The notes beneath the pieces were generated by a model. It made no database searches, was not told where the DNA came from, and saw nothing but the letters and a program-made list of their open reading frames with translations. From Pseudomonas rhizosphaerae (GTDB lineage: Bacteria > Pseudomonadota > Gammaproteobacteria > Pseudomonadales > Pseudomonadaceae): a DNA stretch of 64,000 nucleotides. The DNA is taken from NCBI RefSeq assembly GCF_000761155.1, contig NZ_CP009533.1, positions 2,728,001-2,792,000 of the forward strand. The letters run 5' to 3'. The position numbers were made by a program, and so were the translations under genes. This document shows, piece by piece, positions 45,451-55,432 of the stretch. Position 1 is the first letter of the stretch, and every line of letters begins with the position of its first letter.

Positions 45451-46650
45451 TTATTGCTCGAACGCTCGACGCAATCGCTGCAGACCTTCGTCGATGTCGG
45501 CAAGGCCCGGTGCGGCGAACGACAGGCGAATGCTGCTCGGGTCTGGGTGCTGCCCATAGAACGCGCTGCCGGGCACGAACAGCACCTTCTGCTCGATCGC
45601 CCGCGGCAGCAATGCCTTGGCGTCGAGCCCACGAAGGCAACGACCCCAGACGAACATGCCGCCTGCCGGCGCGCTGACCTCAAGATGCTCGGCCAATGGC
45701 TGCAACCCCGCCAGCATGCGCTCGCACTTCTCCCGATAGCTCTTCGCCAGACCCGGCAGCGCCCGCTCCAACGCCCCCGCCGCAAGATAATTAGCCGCAA
45801 TGCGCTGCGCCCAGGGCGAAGTGCACAGGTCCACGGTCTGCTTGGCCACCAGGCAGCGTTGACGAATGGCTGCCGGCGCTACCATCCAGCCCACGCGCAA
45901 CCCTGGCGCCAGAACCTTGGACAAGCTGGACAAATGCACCACCCGCCCCTCTGCGCCGTGGACCTGCCGACTCAACGCCAGCAGCGACGGCACTTCCTCG
46001 CCAGCGAAGCGCAACGCACCGTACGGATCGTCTTCGACCACCAGGAAATCATGCTCGACCGCCAGTTTCAACAGCGCCACACGCCGCGCCAACGGCAGAC
46101 AGGCCCCGGTAGGGTTGGCGAAAGTCGGCACGCAATAGAGCATCGCTACATCGCCGCGAACACGCCCTGCCAGTTGTTGCGCCAAGGCATCGGTGTCCAG
46201 GCCGTCGGCATCGGTCGCCGCGCTGAGCACCTGCGCCCCGGCCAGGCGCAGCGCCTGCAGCGCCGCTGGATAGGTCGGGCATTCCACCAGCACCGTGGAA
46301 CCAGGCGCCAGCAACACCTTGAGTAGCAGGTCGAAACCTTGCTGCGAGCCGGTCGTCACCACCATGTCATCGGCCTGGACTTCAACGCCGCGACGCGCCA
46401 TCAGGCCTGCCAGTTGTTCGAGCAAAGCTGGCAACCCTTCAGTGGCGGCGTACTGCAAACAGTCCAGCGGCGTCTCGCGCATCGCTTGCTCGGCCGCGTC
46501 CCGCAAGCCCGCCTGGTCGAAGAACGCCGACGCCGGGTAGCCACCGGCGAAGGAAATCATCCCCGGCACCGACAGGTACTTGAACAGCTCGCGTATGGCC
46601 GAGCCGGTGGGGTTTTCGAAGGCAGGCGTGAATCGATAGTCCAGGGCCAT
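45451..46650 (-). CDS. PLP-dependent class I/II aminotransferase
   Basis: The 399-residue fold-type I aminotransferase begins MALDYRFTPAFENPTGSAIRE and carries ISFAGGYPA, the PLP contact in YPAALQALRL with CVPTFANPTG, and the Schiff-base Lys in SSLSKVLAPGLRVGWM. This subgroup contains 2-aminoadipate and aromatic/branched-chain aminotransferases; substrate unknown. No GntR domain is present, so it is not a MocR regulator. ATG 46650 is favoured over 46731. It is convergent with allA. Confidence 0.88.
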   Translation of the reverse strand: MALDYRFTPAFENPTGSAIRELFKYLSVPGMISFAGGYPASAFFDQAGLRDAAEQAMRETPLDCLQYAATEGLPALLEQLAGLMARRGVEVQADDMVVTTGSQQGFDLLLKVLLAPGSTVLVECPTYPAALQALRLAGAQVLSAATDADGLDTDALAQQLAGRVRGDVAMLYCVPTFANPTGACLPLARRVALLKLAVEHDFLVVEDDPYGALRFAGEEVPSLLALSRQVHGAEGRVVHLSSLSKVLAPGLRVGWMVAPAAIRQRCLVAKQTVDLCTSPWAQRIAANYLAAGALERALPGLAKSYREKCERMLAGLQPLAEHLEVSAPAGGMFVWGRCLRGLDAKALLPRAIEQKVLFVPGSAFYGQHPDPSSIRLSFAAPGLADIDEGLQRLRRAFEQ

Positions 46651-46914
46651 GACAGTGCTCGACGGCGAATGTGCCGAAAGTATCGAGGCTGGCGAATGCC
46701 CCTCACAAGCGAAGATATTTCCAGATGTCATGCCATTGGGTGCTGACCGGGTCTACGTCCAAAAACCACAGGCCGCGGAGGGTCTGGCTTTCACAGCTAT
46801 CGCCAGACGGAACGCACACCACTATCATGACTCAGATACTCATGGCACCGCGCCACTGGACTAGACAGGTCGTGTCGAATCTGGAGAAATGCGCAGCCCT
46901 GACCACAGGCCTTT

Positions 46915-47544
46915 ATGCATGCCCATCGCCGAATGAACACCTCTTCCCGCTCAATCATCTGTGAACACTGCGATTCGCTGTTCGAATCGGTGCCGCTGGC
47001 CCACAGCCAGAAGGCCGAATGCACGCGCTGTGGCGCGGTGCTCGAACGTGGCCAGCGCTTGAGCATACAGGCCCTGTTCGCCCTCGCCTTGACCGCTGCC
47101 ATGCTGTTCATGCTGGCCAACGCCTTTCCGGTGATCAGCATCAGCATGGAAGGGCTGAGCAACCAGGCCACCCTGCTCGCCTCGGTCGAGGCCCTGGCGC
47201 AAGGTCGCATCACGCCCATGGCCGCAGTCACCGGGCTGACCATCATTCTCGCGCCGCTGTTGCAGATCTGCCTGCTGTGCTGGCTGCTCGGCTTCGCCAC
47301 CGCCGGTCGCGCGGCACCGGGCTTTCGCACCTGCATGCGCGCGCTGGAACACTTGCGCCCCTGGAGCATGCTCGAAGTCTGCCTGCTGGGCATTCTGGTC
47401 GCGATCGTCAAACTGGCTGGCATGCTCGATGTGCACCCCGGCATCGGTCTATGGGCACTGGGCATGGTCACGGTGCTGTTGATCCTGATCTCGGGCAAAG
47501 GTATCCGCCGGCTCTGGGACGACCTGGAAGGACAGCTGCAATGA
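46915..47544 (+). CDS. pqiA: PqiA-like membrane protein, first half
   Basis: The 209-residue protein starts with a zinc-ribbon-like CEHCDSLFESVP and CTRCGAVLERG, then four transmembrane helices (about 50-200). It corresponds to one of the two repeats of E. coli PqiA. It works with the MCE protein PqiB in envelope lipid handling. Starts at 46915 and 46933 are both possible. Operon order is pqiA1-pqiA2-pqiB-pqiC, all overlapping. Confidence 0.88.
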   Translation: MHAHRRMNTSSRSIICEHCDSLFESVPLAHSQKAECTRCGAVLERGQRLSIQALFALALTAAMLFMLANAFPVISISMEGLSNQATLLASVEALAQGRITPMAAVTGLTIILAPLLQICLLCWLLGFATAGRAAPGFRTCMRALEHLRPWSMLEVCLLGILVAIVKLAGMLDVHPGIGLWALGMVTVLLILISGKGIRRLWDDLEGQLQ

Positions 47545-48155
47545 CCGAGCCCGTCTACGCGCGGCAACGGGGCCTGGTGCTTTGCCATACCTGCGGCCAT
47601 GTCTGCCAGGCCGGCGAGCATCATTGCCCGCGGTGTCACTCCACCGTTCATGCGCGCAAGCCCAACAGCATCGCCCGTACCTGGGCGCTGCTCATCGCCG
47701 CGCTGATCCTGTACATCCCGGCCAACGTGCTGCCGGTGATGCGCACCAACATGTTCGGCAATGCCAGCGAAAACACCATCATGAGCGGCGTTGTCGAGTT
47801 CTGGCATGGCGGCTCCTGGGACATCGCCATGCTGATCTTCATCGCCAGTGTGGTCGTGCCCTGCATGAAGTTCCTGATCCTGGGCACGCTGCTGGTAACC
47901 TGTCAGCGCAAGAGCCACTGGGCCATGCGCGAGCGAGCCCGTCTGTATCGTTTCATCGAGTTGATCGGCTATTGGTCGATGCTCGACGTGCTGGTGGTGG
48001 CGCTGGTGGCCGCGCTGGTGCAGTTCCGTTCGCTGAGTTCCATCGACCCGTTGCTGGGTATCGTGTTTTTCGGTCTGGTGGTGGTACTCACCATGCTGGC
48101 CGCCATGAGTTTCGATCCCCGGCTCATCTGGGATGTAGAGGTTGAAGATGTCTGA
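47541..48155 (+). CDS. PqiA-like membrane protein, second half
   Basis: The 204-residue protein begins with a zinc ribbon (CHTCGHVCQ and CPRCHSTVH), followed by four helices, and includes YIPANVLPVMRT and GYWSMLDVLVVALVAALVQF. It matches the second PqiA repeat. It overlaps the first half by ATGA and overlaps pqiB by 8 bp. E. coli has both repeats in one chain of about 417 residues; here they are separate genes. Confidence 0.9.
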   Translation: MTEPVYARQRGLVLCHTCGHVCQAGEHHCPRCHSTVHARKPNSIARTWALLIAALILYIPANVLPVMRTNMFGNASENTIMSGVVEFWHGGSWDIAMLIFIASVVVPCMKFLILGTLLVTCQRKSHWAMRERARLYRFIELIGYWSMLDVLVVALVAALVQFRSLSSIDPLLGIVFFGLVVVLTMLAAMSFDPRLIWDVEVEDV

Positions 48156-49830
48156 TCGTCCAGGTTCCACTCCCGCGTCACCTGCCGCCACGCCTGCGGT
48201 CAAGACGCGTCGTTTCAACGTCTCGCTGGTGTGGATCGTGCCGATCATCGCCGCGCTGGTGGGGGCCTCGATGCTGATCAGCAACGGCCTCAATGCCGGG
48301 CCGCAGATCGAGATCAGCTTCGAGACCGCCATGGGCCTGGAAGCCAACAAGACCCAAGTCAAATACAAGAATGTGGTGATCGGACAGGTGACCGCCATCG
48401 CGCTCAGCGACGACCGCAGCCACGTGGTCGCCACCGTCGACCTGAACAAGTCCGCCGAAGGCTTCACCGCGGAGGATTCGGTATTCTGGGTGGTGCGGCC
48501 ACGCATCGGCGCCAACGGCATCTCCGGCGTGGATACTCTGCTCTCCGGTGCGTTCATCGGCGCCGACGCCGGCAGTTCCGAAGAGCGCAAGAAGGAATTC
48601 GTCGGCAAGGAGACACCGCCGGCAATCACCTACGGCGAGCAAGGCAAGCGCTTCACCCTGCACACCGAGGATCTGGGTTCGCTGGACATCGGCTCGCCGG
48701 TCTACTATCGGCGCATCGAAGTGGGCCAGGTGGTGTCCTACCAACTGGCCGAGGATGGCAAGGGCGTCGACGTGGAAATCTTCGTCCATGCCCCCAACGA
48801 CAAGTACGTGACCACCGACACGCGTTTCTGGAATGCCAGCGGCATCGACCTGACCGTGGGCGCCAGCGGCCTGAAGGTCAACACCGAATCGCTGTCGACC
48901 ATTCTGGCCGGCGGCGTGGCTTTCGTCGAACCCAAGTACAGCCCCAACGCAACCCCGGCCACCGAGCGCTCGCGCTTCGACCTGTTCGCCGACCAGGAAA
49001 CCGCGCTGGCGCCGCCCGACGGCGAACCGCGCTATATCAGCATGAGCTTCAACCAGTCGCTGCGCGGCCTGGCAGTCAATGCACCGGTGGAATTTCTGGG
49101 CGTGAACATCGGCCGCGTGGTTTCGGTCAACCTAGACTACGACGCCAAGACCAAGAACTTCCCCAGCGTCGTCGGCGCGGTGATCTATCCGGACCGTTTG
49201 GGCAAGGCCCATGAAAAACTGCTCAAGGAAATGGGCACCGAGGACGATGAGCGTTCGGCGAAGCTGATGTCGGCATTCGTCAAACAAGGCCTGCGAGCCC
49301 AGGCTCGCAGTGCCAACCTGATCACCGGACAGTTGTACATTTCCCTGAGCTTCCTGCCCAATGCCGCACCGGTGGCCTTCGATGTAGCCGCCCGCCCGCT
49401 GCGCATCCCCACCGTGCCCGGCAGCCTGGACAAGGTGCAGGAGCAGCTGCAGGGCGTGGTCGACAAGATCAGCAAGTTGCCGCTGGACGAAATTGCCAAC
49501 AACCTCAACGGCAGTCTCAGCGAGATGCAGAAGACCTTGCGCCAGGTCAACGCCGAGGTCCTGCCGCAGATGCGCGGCACCTTGCAGCAGACCCAGAAGA
49601 CACTGGCTGCGGCCAATTCCACCTTCGCCGAGGACTCCCCCGAGCGTCAGCAGTTGAGCCAGGCCATGGACGAAGTCCAGCGCACTGCCCGTTCGGTCCG
49701 GGTGCTGACCGACTTCCTCAGCCGCAACCCCGAAGCGCTGATCCGTGGCCGCACCAAACAGGGTGAACCGGATGCTTTCCGTAGCCCGGGCAATACTTCT
49801 CGTGAAATTCAATCGGACGCCCAACCATGA
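48148..49830 (+). CDS. pqiB: PqiB MCE-domain lipid-transport protein
   Basis: The 560-residue protein has one N-terminal transmembrane helix (about 27-45) and three MCE repeats (about 50-145, 165-270 and 290-405), recognised by GLEANKTQVKYKNVVIGQV, DLGSLDIGSPVYYRRIEVGQ and QSLRGLAVNAPVEFLGVNIG. A coiled coil follows (about 435-530). E. coli PqiB is 546 residues and forms a periplasmic syringe-like channel for lipids. ATG 48148 follows GAAG. Confidence 0.93.
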   Translation: MSDRPGSTPASPAATPAVKTRRFNVSLVWIVPIIAALVGASMLISNGLNAGPQIEISFETAMGLEANKTQVKYKNVVIGQVTAIALSDDRSHVVATVDLNKSAEGFTAEDSVFWVVRPRIGANGISGVDTLLSGAFIGADAGSSEERKKEFVGKETPPAITYGEQGKRFTLHTEDLGSLDIGSPVYYRRIEVGQVVSYQLAEDGKGVDVEIFVHAPNDKYVTTDTRFWNASGIDLTVGASGLKVNTESLSTILAGGVAFVEPKYSPNATPATERSRFDLFADQETALAPPDGEPRYISMSFNQSLRGLAVNAPVEFLGVNIGRVVSVNLDYDAKTKNFPSVVGAVIYPDRLGKAHEKLLKEMGTEDDERSAKLMSAFVKQGLRAQARSANLITGQLYISLSFLPNAAPVAFDVAARPLRIPTVPGSLDKVQEQLQGVVDKISKLPLDEIANNLNGSLSEMQKTLRQVNAEVLPQMRGTLQQTQKTLAAANSTFAEDSPERQQLSQAMDEVQRTARSVRVLTDFLSRNPEALIRGRTKQGEPDAFRSPGNTSREIQSDAQP

Positions 49831-50429
49831 TCAAACGCAGCCTGATACTAGCCGCCGGCCTGGGCCTGAGCGCCTGCAGCTCGCCGGTCACCCACTACTA
49901 CACACTGCAGGACACCGCGCCAAGCGCGCCGACGCGCTTGGCCGCACCGTCGTTTCAGTTCGAAATGCTGAGCGTGCGCATGCCGGTGCAGGTCGACCAG
50001 CCGCAACTGGTGGTGCGTCAGGACCGAGGCAATCTGGCGATTCTGGAAAACGATCGCTGGAGCGCACCACTGGCCGATGAGTTTCACGACGCGCTGACGG
50101 ATCGCCTCGAGCGTCAGTTGGGTACGCGTGATCTGGCTGGATTGCCCAAGGATTCGCAACGACCGGTGCTGTCGTTGCAGACCGACGTGCGTCGCTTCGA
50201 CTCGCTACCGGGGCAGTACGCGTTGGTCGACGTGGTGTGGAGCCTGGGTATGCGCGGTGGGGCGCAGCCGCGCCGTACATTGACCTGTGCTAGCCAAATT
50301 CGTGAAACGGCGGGAGTAGAACTGAGCAGCCTGGTGGTGGCACATCAGCGGGTGATCGATCAATTGGCGAAGCAGATCGCAACGACCGCTCGCCAATGGG
50401 CGCAGGGCAGCGGCGCCTGTCCTAGCTGA
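49827..50429 (+). CDS. pqiC: PqiC outer-membrane lipoprotein
   Basis: The 200-residue protein has a lipobox with Cys17 (LGLSACSSP) and the family start THYYTLQDTAPS. It is the outer-membrane partner of PqiB. It overlaps pqiB by ATGA and its stop overlaps the convergent response-regulator gene by 8 bp. Confidence 0.92.
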   Translation: MIKRSLILAAGLGLSACSSPVTHYYTLQDTAPSAPTRLAAPSFQFEMLSVRMPVQVDQPQLVVRQDRGNLAILENDRWSAPLADEFHDALTDRLERQLGTRDLAGLPKDSQRPVLSLQTDVRRFDSLPGQYALVDVVWSLGMRGGAQPRRTLTCASQIRETAGVELSSLVVAHQRVIDQLAKQIATTARQWAQGSGACPS

Positions 50430-50841
50430 TAGCGCGCGGCACGGTGGCCAGAGCTTTTTCGACACCGTCGAGCAACTGGCCTAGCGTCCACGGCTTGCGC
50501 ACGAAACTGACGGGGATAGTCACGCCGGAGCTTTCTGGCGTTTCGTGCCCCGACATGATCATGATCGGGATCTCCGGCCAGGTCTGTGCCGTGTAATTGG
50601 CCAAGCCTGCGCCGTTCATGCTGCCGGGCATGAGGATATCCGTCAGCAACAAATTAACTTTGTTGGAATTCTGGTTTAAGTACTCAAGGGCTTGATCCGC
50701 AGATTCGACACCCGCGGTCTTCCAACCCTCCTCGCCCAGCAGTTCGCAGACGAACTCGCGAATCAGCGCTTCGTCTTCCACCACCAGAACCAGGTTCGCT
50801 TCTTTGTTGGAAGCACCGTCGATGCGCGGCGAATCAGTCAT
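50422..50841 (-). CDS. Single-domain response regulator
   Basis: The 139-residue protein is a receiver only. It has the acidic pair VVEDEALIRE, phospho-acceptor Asp68 in LLLTDILMPG, and the conserved Lys in SFVRKPW. No output domain follows. It may act by protein contact or as a phosphate sink for a hybrid kinase. AAGGA stands 8 bases before ATG 50841. No kinase is beside it. Confidence 0.88.
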   Translation of the reverse strand: MTDSPRIDGASNKEANLVLVVEDEALIREFVCELLGEEGWKTAGVESADQALEYLNQNSNKVNLLLTDILMPGSMNGAGLANYTAQTWPEIPIMIMSGHETPESSGVTIPVSFVRKPWTLGQLLDGVEKALATVPRAIS

Positions 50842-51004
50842 TGCCAAATCCTTCTGTGTACTTGAATTAATTGAGGAAAGTTACCGCCGCGATGGCGACT
50901 TCCACACTCAGGTTAGGAGAGCGGAAAAGCTTACGAATTCCATTTGTCGAGGTTGCGCCGACGAACGGTAAAGGGTCTACCTGTGCCGGATGGGTGAGCG
51001 GAGT

Positions 51005-52798
51005 TCAATCCACTCCACTGAGCAGGATTCCGCTCTCGTCTTCGGCCAGTACAACGGCCCGTTCCAGGTCTTCGGCGCTTGTGCCATGGATGTGGTAAAG
51101 CACGTCGCCCTGCACCACCTTCGTCCCCCTGCCGACCCAGAGGTCAATGCCTGCACCCTTGTCCCGGGGCGCTCCGGCGCGGCGGGCGATTTCTGCCAGT
51201 CGCCAGCCGTCGAGCTGCGCGACTCGGCCGTCGCAAGGTGCGCGTACGGCCCAGGTCAGCGGGCTGGGCAGGACGGGCGCCTTGCGGCCCTGGGCATCGA
51301 TGATGCGCTCGAACGCGACCAGGGCATGGCCTTCGTCCAGCAGGTGCTCGGCGCGTTGCCGGCCTGCCTCGACACTGCCGACCCGCGGATCCCAGGCGAG
51401 AATGCGCGCGGCGAACAGCAGGGCTTTTTCGCGCAGGTCGGCAGGGGCCTCGACGGCTCCCTCGAGTACCCGACGGACATCGCGCACTTCCAGCGCTGGT
51501 CCGATGCCCCGCCCGACCGGCTGCGAGCCATCAGTGACAATCGCTTCGACGGTCAGCCCTAGCAAAGCGCCGACCTGCTCGAACAGCTCGCCGAGAACCT
51601 GCGCCTGCTCGCGGGTCGCCAGCTTGGTGCGAGGACCGAACGGCAGATCGACGATGACGTGGGTCGAGCCAGCGGTGAGTTTCTTGGACAGAATAGAAGC
51701 GACTGCCCACCGCGTGGAATCGATGTTCAGCGGTCGCGTGATGGCGTTCATCACTTCGTCCAGATGTGAATGGTTGAGACGGCCGTTCCAGGCGATGCAA
51801 GCGCCCGTCACAGCAACACAGTGGCGCACCTGCTCCGGACTCAGTTCCACTTCGGCCAGGACCTCCATGGCGTCGGCCGTGCCAGCCGCCGAGGTGATCG
51901 CCCGCGAGGAGGTCTTGGGCATGAGCAAGCCCTGCGCCGCGATGATCGGCACCACGATCAAGGTGATTCGGCTACCGGGGACGCCGCCCATCGAGTGCTT
52001 GTCGACCACGATGGGGCGATCCCAGCGCAGGGTCGGCGAAAACCGCGTACGCACCCTGGCCAACGCTACCACTTCGGCATCCGACAGGTGCTGGCTGGCA
52101 CTCACCAGAAACGCGCTGATCTGGTGGTCGCGATAGCCCCCGGCGATGATGTCGCGCAGCACCTGCTCGTACTGCGCTTCGTCCAGCTCGTGCCCCTCGA
52201 GCTTGCGCTGCAGCAGCGGATGACTGGCCGGCATAGGGGCATGGCGCTGGGTGACGGTCTCGACGGCTTCGATGAAACGTGCAATGCCCTCGGCCAGGGT
52301 GCCGTCGTTATCGACTTGCAGGGTTTCGATGTCCGCAGGCAGCGGGTCAACCTGACGCAAGACCCGGGCACTGGCCTGCTCGGCGCTCTCTCGACCGCGT
52401 CCCAGGATGCGTGCAGCAAGCACGTGCGGCGAGGCGCTGACCTCGACCACCAGCAGATGCGGGACCAGGGTCGCAACTTCGCGAATCATCCTGCGCGAGC
52501 CGTTGGCGATCACGTGACGGCCGGCCTCCAGCGCGTGCAGTAGATCGACGGACAACCCGTAACTCAGACCGTGAGCATGCCAGCTGAGCAGGAACTCGCC
52601 GGCCGCCAGGCTGGCCTGGAACTGCTCGGGGCTCACGCCGGTGTGATCTTCACCCGGCGCTCCACTGGGGCGAGTGATGGTGCGACGGGCGAACAGGTAC
52701 TGGCCGCCGTTGCCCAGGCGGGCACGGGCGCCTTCGATGAGCGAGTCCTTGCCCGCCCCGCTCGGCCCCACCACAAAGAAGAAAATGCCCTGCACCAT
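51005..52798 (-). CDS. PhnN-like ribose-1,5-bisphosphokinase fused to AMP/thymidine phosphorylase-like domain
   Basis: The 597-residue protein joins two enzymes. Residues 1-185 are guanylate-kinase-like PhnN, with P-loop GPSGAGKDS at 11-19 and FARRTITRP near 37. Residues about 200-597 match the type-2 phosphorylases: [13 protein letters not shown] (266-278), [20 protein letters not shown] (294-313), [13 protein letters not shown] (425-437) and a PYNP C-terminal domain (515-597). The archaeal relatives phosphorolyse AMP to ribose-1,5-bisphosphate, the substrate of PhnN, which makes PRPP. The fusion may recycle nucleotides to PRPP. GGAG precedes ATG 52798. Confidence 0.85.
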   Translation of the reverse strand: MVQGIFFFVVGPSGAGKDSLIEGARARLGNGGQYLFARRTITRPSGAPGEDHTGVSPEQFQASLAAGEFLLSWHAHGLSYGLSVDLLHALEAGRHVIANGSRRMIREVATLVPHLLVVEVSASPHVLAARILGRGRESAEQASARVLRQVDPLPADIETLQVDNDGTLAEGIARFIEAVETVTQRHAPMPASHPLLQRKLEGHELDEAQYEQVLRDIIAGGYRDHQISAFLVSASQHLSDAEVVALARVRTRFSPTLRWDRPIVVDKHSMGGVPGSRITLIVVPIIAAQGLLMPKTSSRAITSAAGTADAMEVLAEVELSPEQVRHCVAVTGACIAWNGRLNHSHLDEVMNAITRPLNIDSTRWAVASILSKKLTAGSTHVIVDLPFGPRTKLATREQAQVLGELFEQVGALLGLTVEAIVTDGSQPVGRGIGPALEVRDVRRVLEGAVEAPADLREKALLFAARILAWDPRVGSVEAGRQRAEHLLDEGHALVAFERIIDAQGRKAPVLPSPLTWAVRAPCDGRVAQLDGWRLAEIARRAGAPRDKGAGIDLWVGRGTKVVQGDVLYHIHGTSAEDLERAVVLAEDESGILLSGVD

Positions 52799-52946
52799 GA
52801 ATATGCTCCGCCTGCCCGTCGACGCCGGCAGTCTACGCCATTATTTGCACCCCAGGCTGGCACCCATGCTGCAAGCATGGAGCACAGCGATTATCATCCC
52901 CCGCGAACGGGACGCTGTGGTGTGTCAGATCAACCGCGGTGCAGCT

Positions 52947-52970
52947 TTCGCGGCCACGGACCGCTCCCAC
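52947..52970. repeat. REP-like element
   Basis: TTCGCGGCCACGGACCGCTC (first bases) matches the Pseudomonas REP pattern, a GC-rich imperfect palindrome ending in CCCAC. It lies between divergent genes. Confidence 0.55.
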
Positions 52971-53022
52971 GGGGCTCGTGGTGGGCCATCAACCTATTTA
53001 TCACTGTTGCAGGAGTGCTTGC

Positions 53023-54318
53023 ATGTCCCCCACCTCCGGCCTGCCCGAGCAGGCAAGCGCCGACACGTACCGCAAGATCGTCTGGCGGTTGATCCCGTTC
53101 CTGTGCTTCTGCTACCTCGCCTCGTACCTGGACCGTATCAATGTCGGCTTTGCCAAACTGCAGATGCTCGACACGCTGCACATGAGCGAAACCGCCTACG
53201 GGCTGGGCGCCGGTCTGTTCTTCGCCGGCTACATCCTGTTCGAGGTGCCCAGCAACCTGGTGCTGCAAAAAGTCGGCGCACGGCTGTGGATCGCCCGCAT
53301 CATGATCAGCTGGGGCGTGCTCTCCGGGTTGACCATGTTCGTCACCACCGAGTGGCACTTCTACGTGCTGCGCTTTTTGCTCGGCGCCGCCGAGGCCGGG
53401 TTTCTGCCGGGGGTGCTGTTCTACCTCAGCCAATGGTTTCCCTCGTACCGACGCAGTCGCATCATCGCCCTGTTCATGATTGGCCTGCCCTTGTCGAGCC
53501 TGCTCGGCGGGCCGTTGTCGGGCTGGATCATGGGCAATTTCGACGGCGTCAGCGGCCTGCACAACTGGCAATGGTTGTTTCTCCTCGAAGCCATACCGAC
53601 AGTGGTGCTGGGGGTGCTGTGCCTGGCCATTCTGCCCAACGGCATTGCCGATGCGGCCTGGCTGAGCGAGCGTGAGAAAATACAACTGCAGGCCGTGCTG
53701 GCCAAGGACGACAGCGAGCACCAGGGTGGCCAGTCATTTCGCGCAGGCTTTTTCGACATCAAGGTGTGGATGCTCGGCGGCATCGACTTCTCGATTCTGC
53801 TGAGCGCCTATGCCATGGGCTTCTGGCTGCCCACTTTCATCCGCAACGCCGGGGTCGCCAATGTCAGCGACATCGGCCTGCTGGTGGCCATTCCCAGCCT
53901 GGCCGGGCTGATCGGCATGTTGGCCATCGGCGCCAGTTCGGACCGGCACCGCGAGCGGCGCTGGCACATCATCGTGCCGTTCATCGTCGGCGCAGCCGCC
54001 ATGTTCCTCAGCACCTTCTTCACCCAGAACGTGGCGATCACCGTGTTGCTGTTCTCGGTGGCCTCACTGGCCATCATCGGGGCGGTGCCGGTGTTCTTCA
54101 GCCTGCCGGCCACCTTCCTCAAGGGTACTGCGGCGGCTACCGGTTTTGCCCTGGCCTGCTCGCTGGCCAACATTGCCGGCCTGGTCAGCAACTCGCTGAT
54201 GGGCGTGGTGATGGACCGTTTCCACAGCCCGCAGATTGCCCTGTGGATTTTCGCCGCCTGCTTGCTGCTCAGTTGTCTGCTGGTGCTGGCGCTGCCGGCC
54301 AAAACCGTCAATCGTTGA
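53023..54318 (+). CDS. MFS transporter, anion:cation symporter type
   Basis: The 431-residue protein has 12 helices. RIVWRLIPFLCFCYLASYLDRINVGFAKL is the standard ACS-family start, shown by its parts FLCFCYLASYLDRINVGFA; also present are GAGLFFAGYILFEVPSN and RFLLGAAEAGFLPG. Such carriers import organic anions (tartrate, phthalate, hydroxyphenylacetate). The substrate cannot be read. AGGAG lies 7 bases before ATG 53023. Confidence 0.9.
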   Translation: MSPTSGLPEQASADTYRKIVWRLIPFLCFCYLASYLDRINVGFAKLQMLDTLHMSETAYGLGAGLFFAGYILFEVPSNLVLQKVGARLWIARIMISWGVLSGLTMFVTTEWHFYVLRFLLGAAEAGFLPGVLFYLSQWFPSYRRSRIIALFMIGLPLSSLLGGPLSGWIMGNFDGVSGLHNWQWLFLLEAIPTVVLGVLCLAILPNGIADAAWLSEREKIQLQAVLAKDDSEHQGGQSFRAGFFDIKVWMLGGIDFSILLSAYAMGFWLPTFIRNAGVANVSDIGLLVAIPSLAGLIGMLAIGASSDRHRERRWHIIVPFIVGAAAMFLSTFFTQNVAITVLLFSVASLAIIGAVPVFFSLPATFLKGTAAATGFALACSLANIAGLVSNSLMGVVMDRFHSPQIALWIFAACLLLSCLLVLALPAKTVNR

Positions 54319-54450
54319 AACGCCCAGTGCAGGCACCCATGGGCCATGTCTAAGCTAAGATCCAAAAGGTATTTATAGTTAGTTTTTTAGATCATTTAGG
54401 ATTGGGATCCGGCGTGCCAGCCGGTTCTCCCTTGCCGAGGAATGATCTTC

Positions 54451-55428
54451 ATGACCCTGTTTTCCCGCCTGTCCAAACCGTTGCTGGCCGCCACCGTGCT
54501 GCTGGCCAGCTTTGCCAGCGTCGCCCAGGCAGCAAGCCCTGCCGAGGTTCGCCTGGACTATGCCTACTACTCGCCCACCAGCCTGGTCCTGCGCCATTTC
54601 GGCTGGCTGGAAAAAGCCCTGCCCGGCACCAAGGTCGACTGGGTGCTCAGCCAGGGCAGCAACCGCTCGCTGGAATACCTGAATGGCGGCAGCATCGACT
54701 TCGCCTCAACGGCGGGCCTTGCGGCGGTACTGAGCCGCGCCAACGGCAGCCCGATCAAGACCGTGTACGTCGCCAGCCGGCCGGAATGGACGGCCTTGGC
54801 AGTGCGCAAGGATTCGCCGATCAAGACCGTGGCCGACCTCAAGGGCAAGAAGATTGCAGCCACCAAAGGCACTGACCCCTTCCTGTTCACCCTGCGCAGC
54901 CTGCAACAAGCCGGGTTGAGCAAGGACGACGTGGAGCTGGTTCACCTGCAGCATGCCGACGGCCGCACGGCGCTGGAGCGCGGCGATGTCGATGCATGGG
55001 CCGGGCTTGATCCGCTGCTGGCAGCCAGCCAGTTGCAGGCTGGCTCGCAGTTGCTGTACCGCAACATCGAGTTCAACAGTTATGGGGTGATCAGCGTCAC
55101 GGAAAAATTCGCCGCCGAACACGCCGACACCGTCGTTCAGGTCATCCAGGCCTACGAGCAGGCCCGAAGCTGGGCGCGGGAACACCCGGACGATCTGGCC
55201 GCCCTGTTGGCCAAGGAATCGGGGCTACCGTTGGACGTGGCCAAGCTGCAACTCTCGCGTACCGATTTCAGCGACTCGCAGCCGGGCCCCAAGCAGATTC
55301 AAGCCCTCAAGGCCGCCGCGCCGATCCTGACCGCCGAAGGCCTGGTGCGCAAAGGCGTGGACGTCAACGAGGTCGTCGACCGCCTGATCGAACCACGCTT
55401 CGGCGCCCAAGTCATCGGGAAACAGTGA
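54451..55428 (+). CDS. Sulfonate-type ABC transporter substrate-binding protein
   Basis: The 325-residue periplasmic protein has a signal peptide (cleavage after SVAQA near residue 26) and a SsuA/NMT1-like fold (LDYAYYSPTSLVLRHFGWLE, DFASTAGLAAVLSRANG). Related proteins bind aliphatic sulfonates, taurine or nitrate. ATG 54451 is chosen because CGAGG is 10 bases before; ATG 54442 is too close to it. It is first of three genes, with the permease and ATPase next. Confidence 0.88.
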   Translation: MTLFSRLSKPLLAATVLLASFASVAQAASPAEVRLDYAYYSPTSLVLRHFGWLEKALPGTKVDWVLSQGSNRSLEYLNGGSIDFASTAGLAAVLSRANGSPIKTVYVASRPEWTALAVRKDSPIKTVADLKGKKIAATKGTDPFLFTLRSLQQAGLSKDDVELVHLQHADGRTALERGDVDAWAGLDPLLAASQLQAGSQLLYRNIEFNSYGVISVTEKFAAEHADTVVQVIQAYEQARSWAREHPDDLAALLAKESGLPLDVAKLQLSRTDFSDSQPGPKQIQALKAAAPILTAEGLVRKGVDVNEVVDRLIEPRFGAQVIGKQ

Positions 55429-55432
55429 CGCC

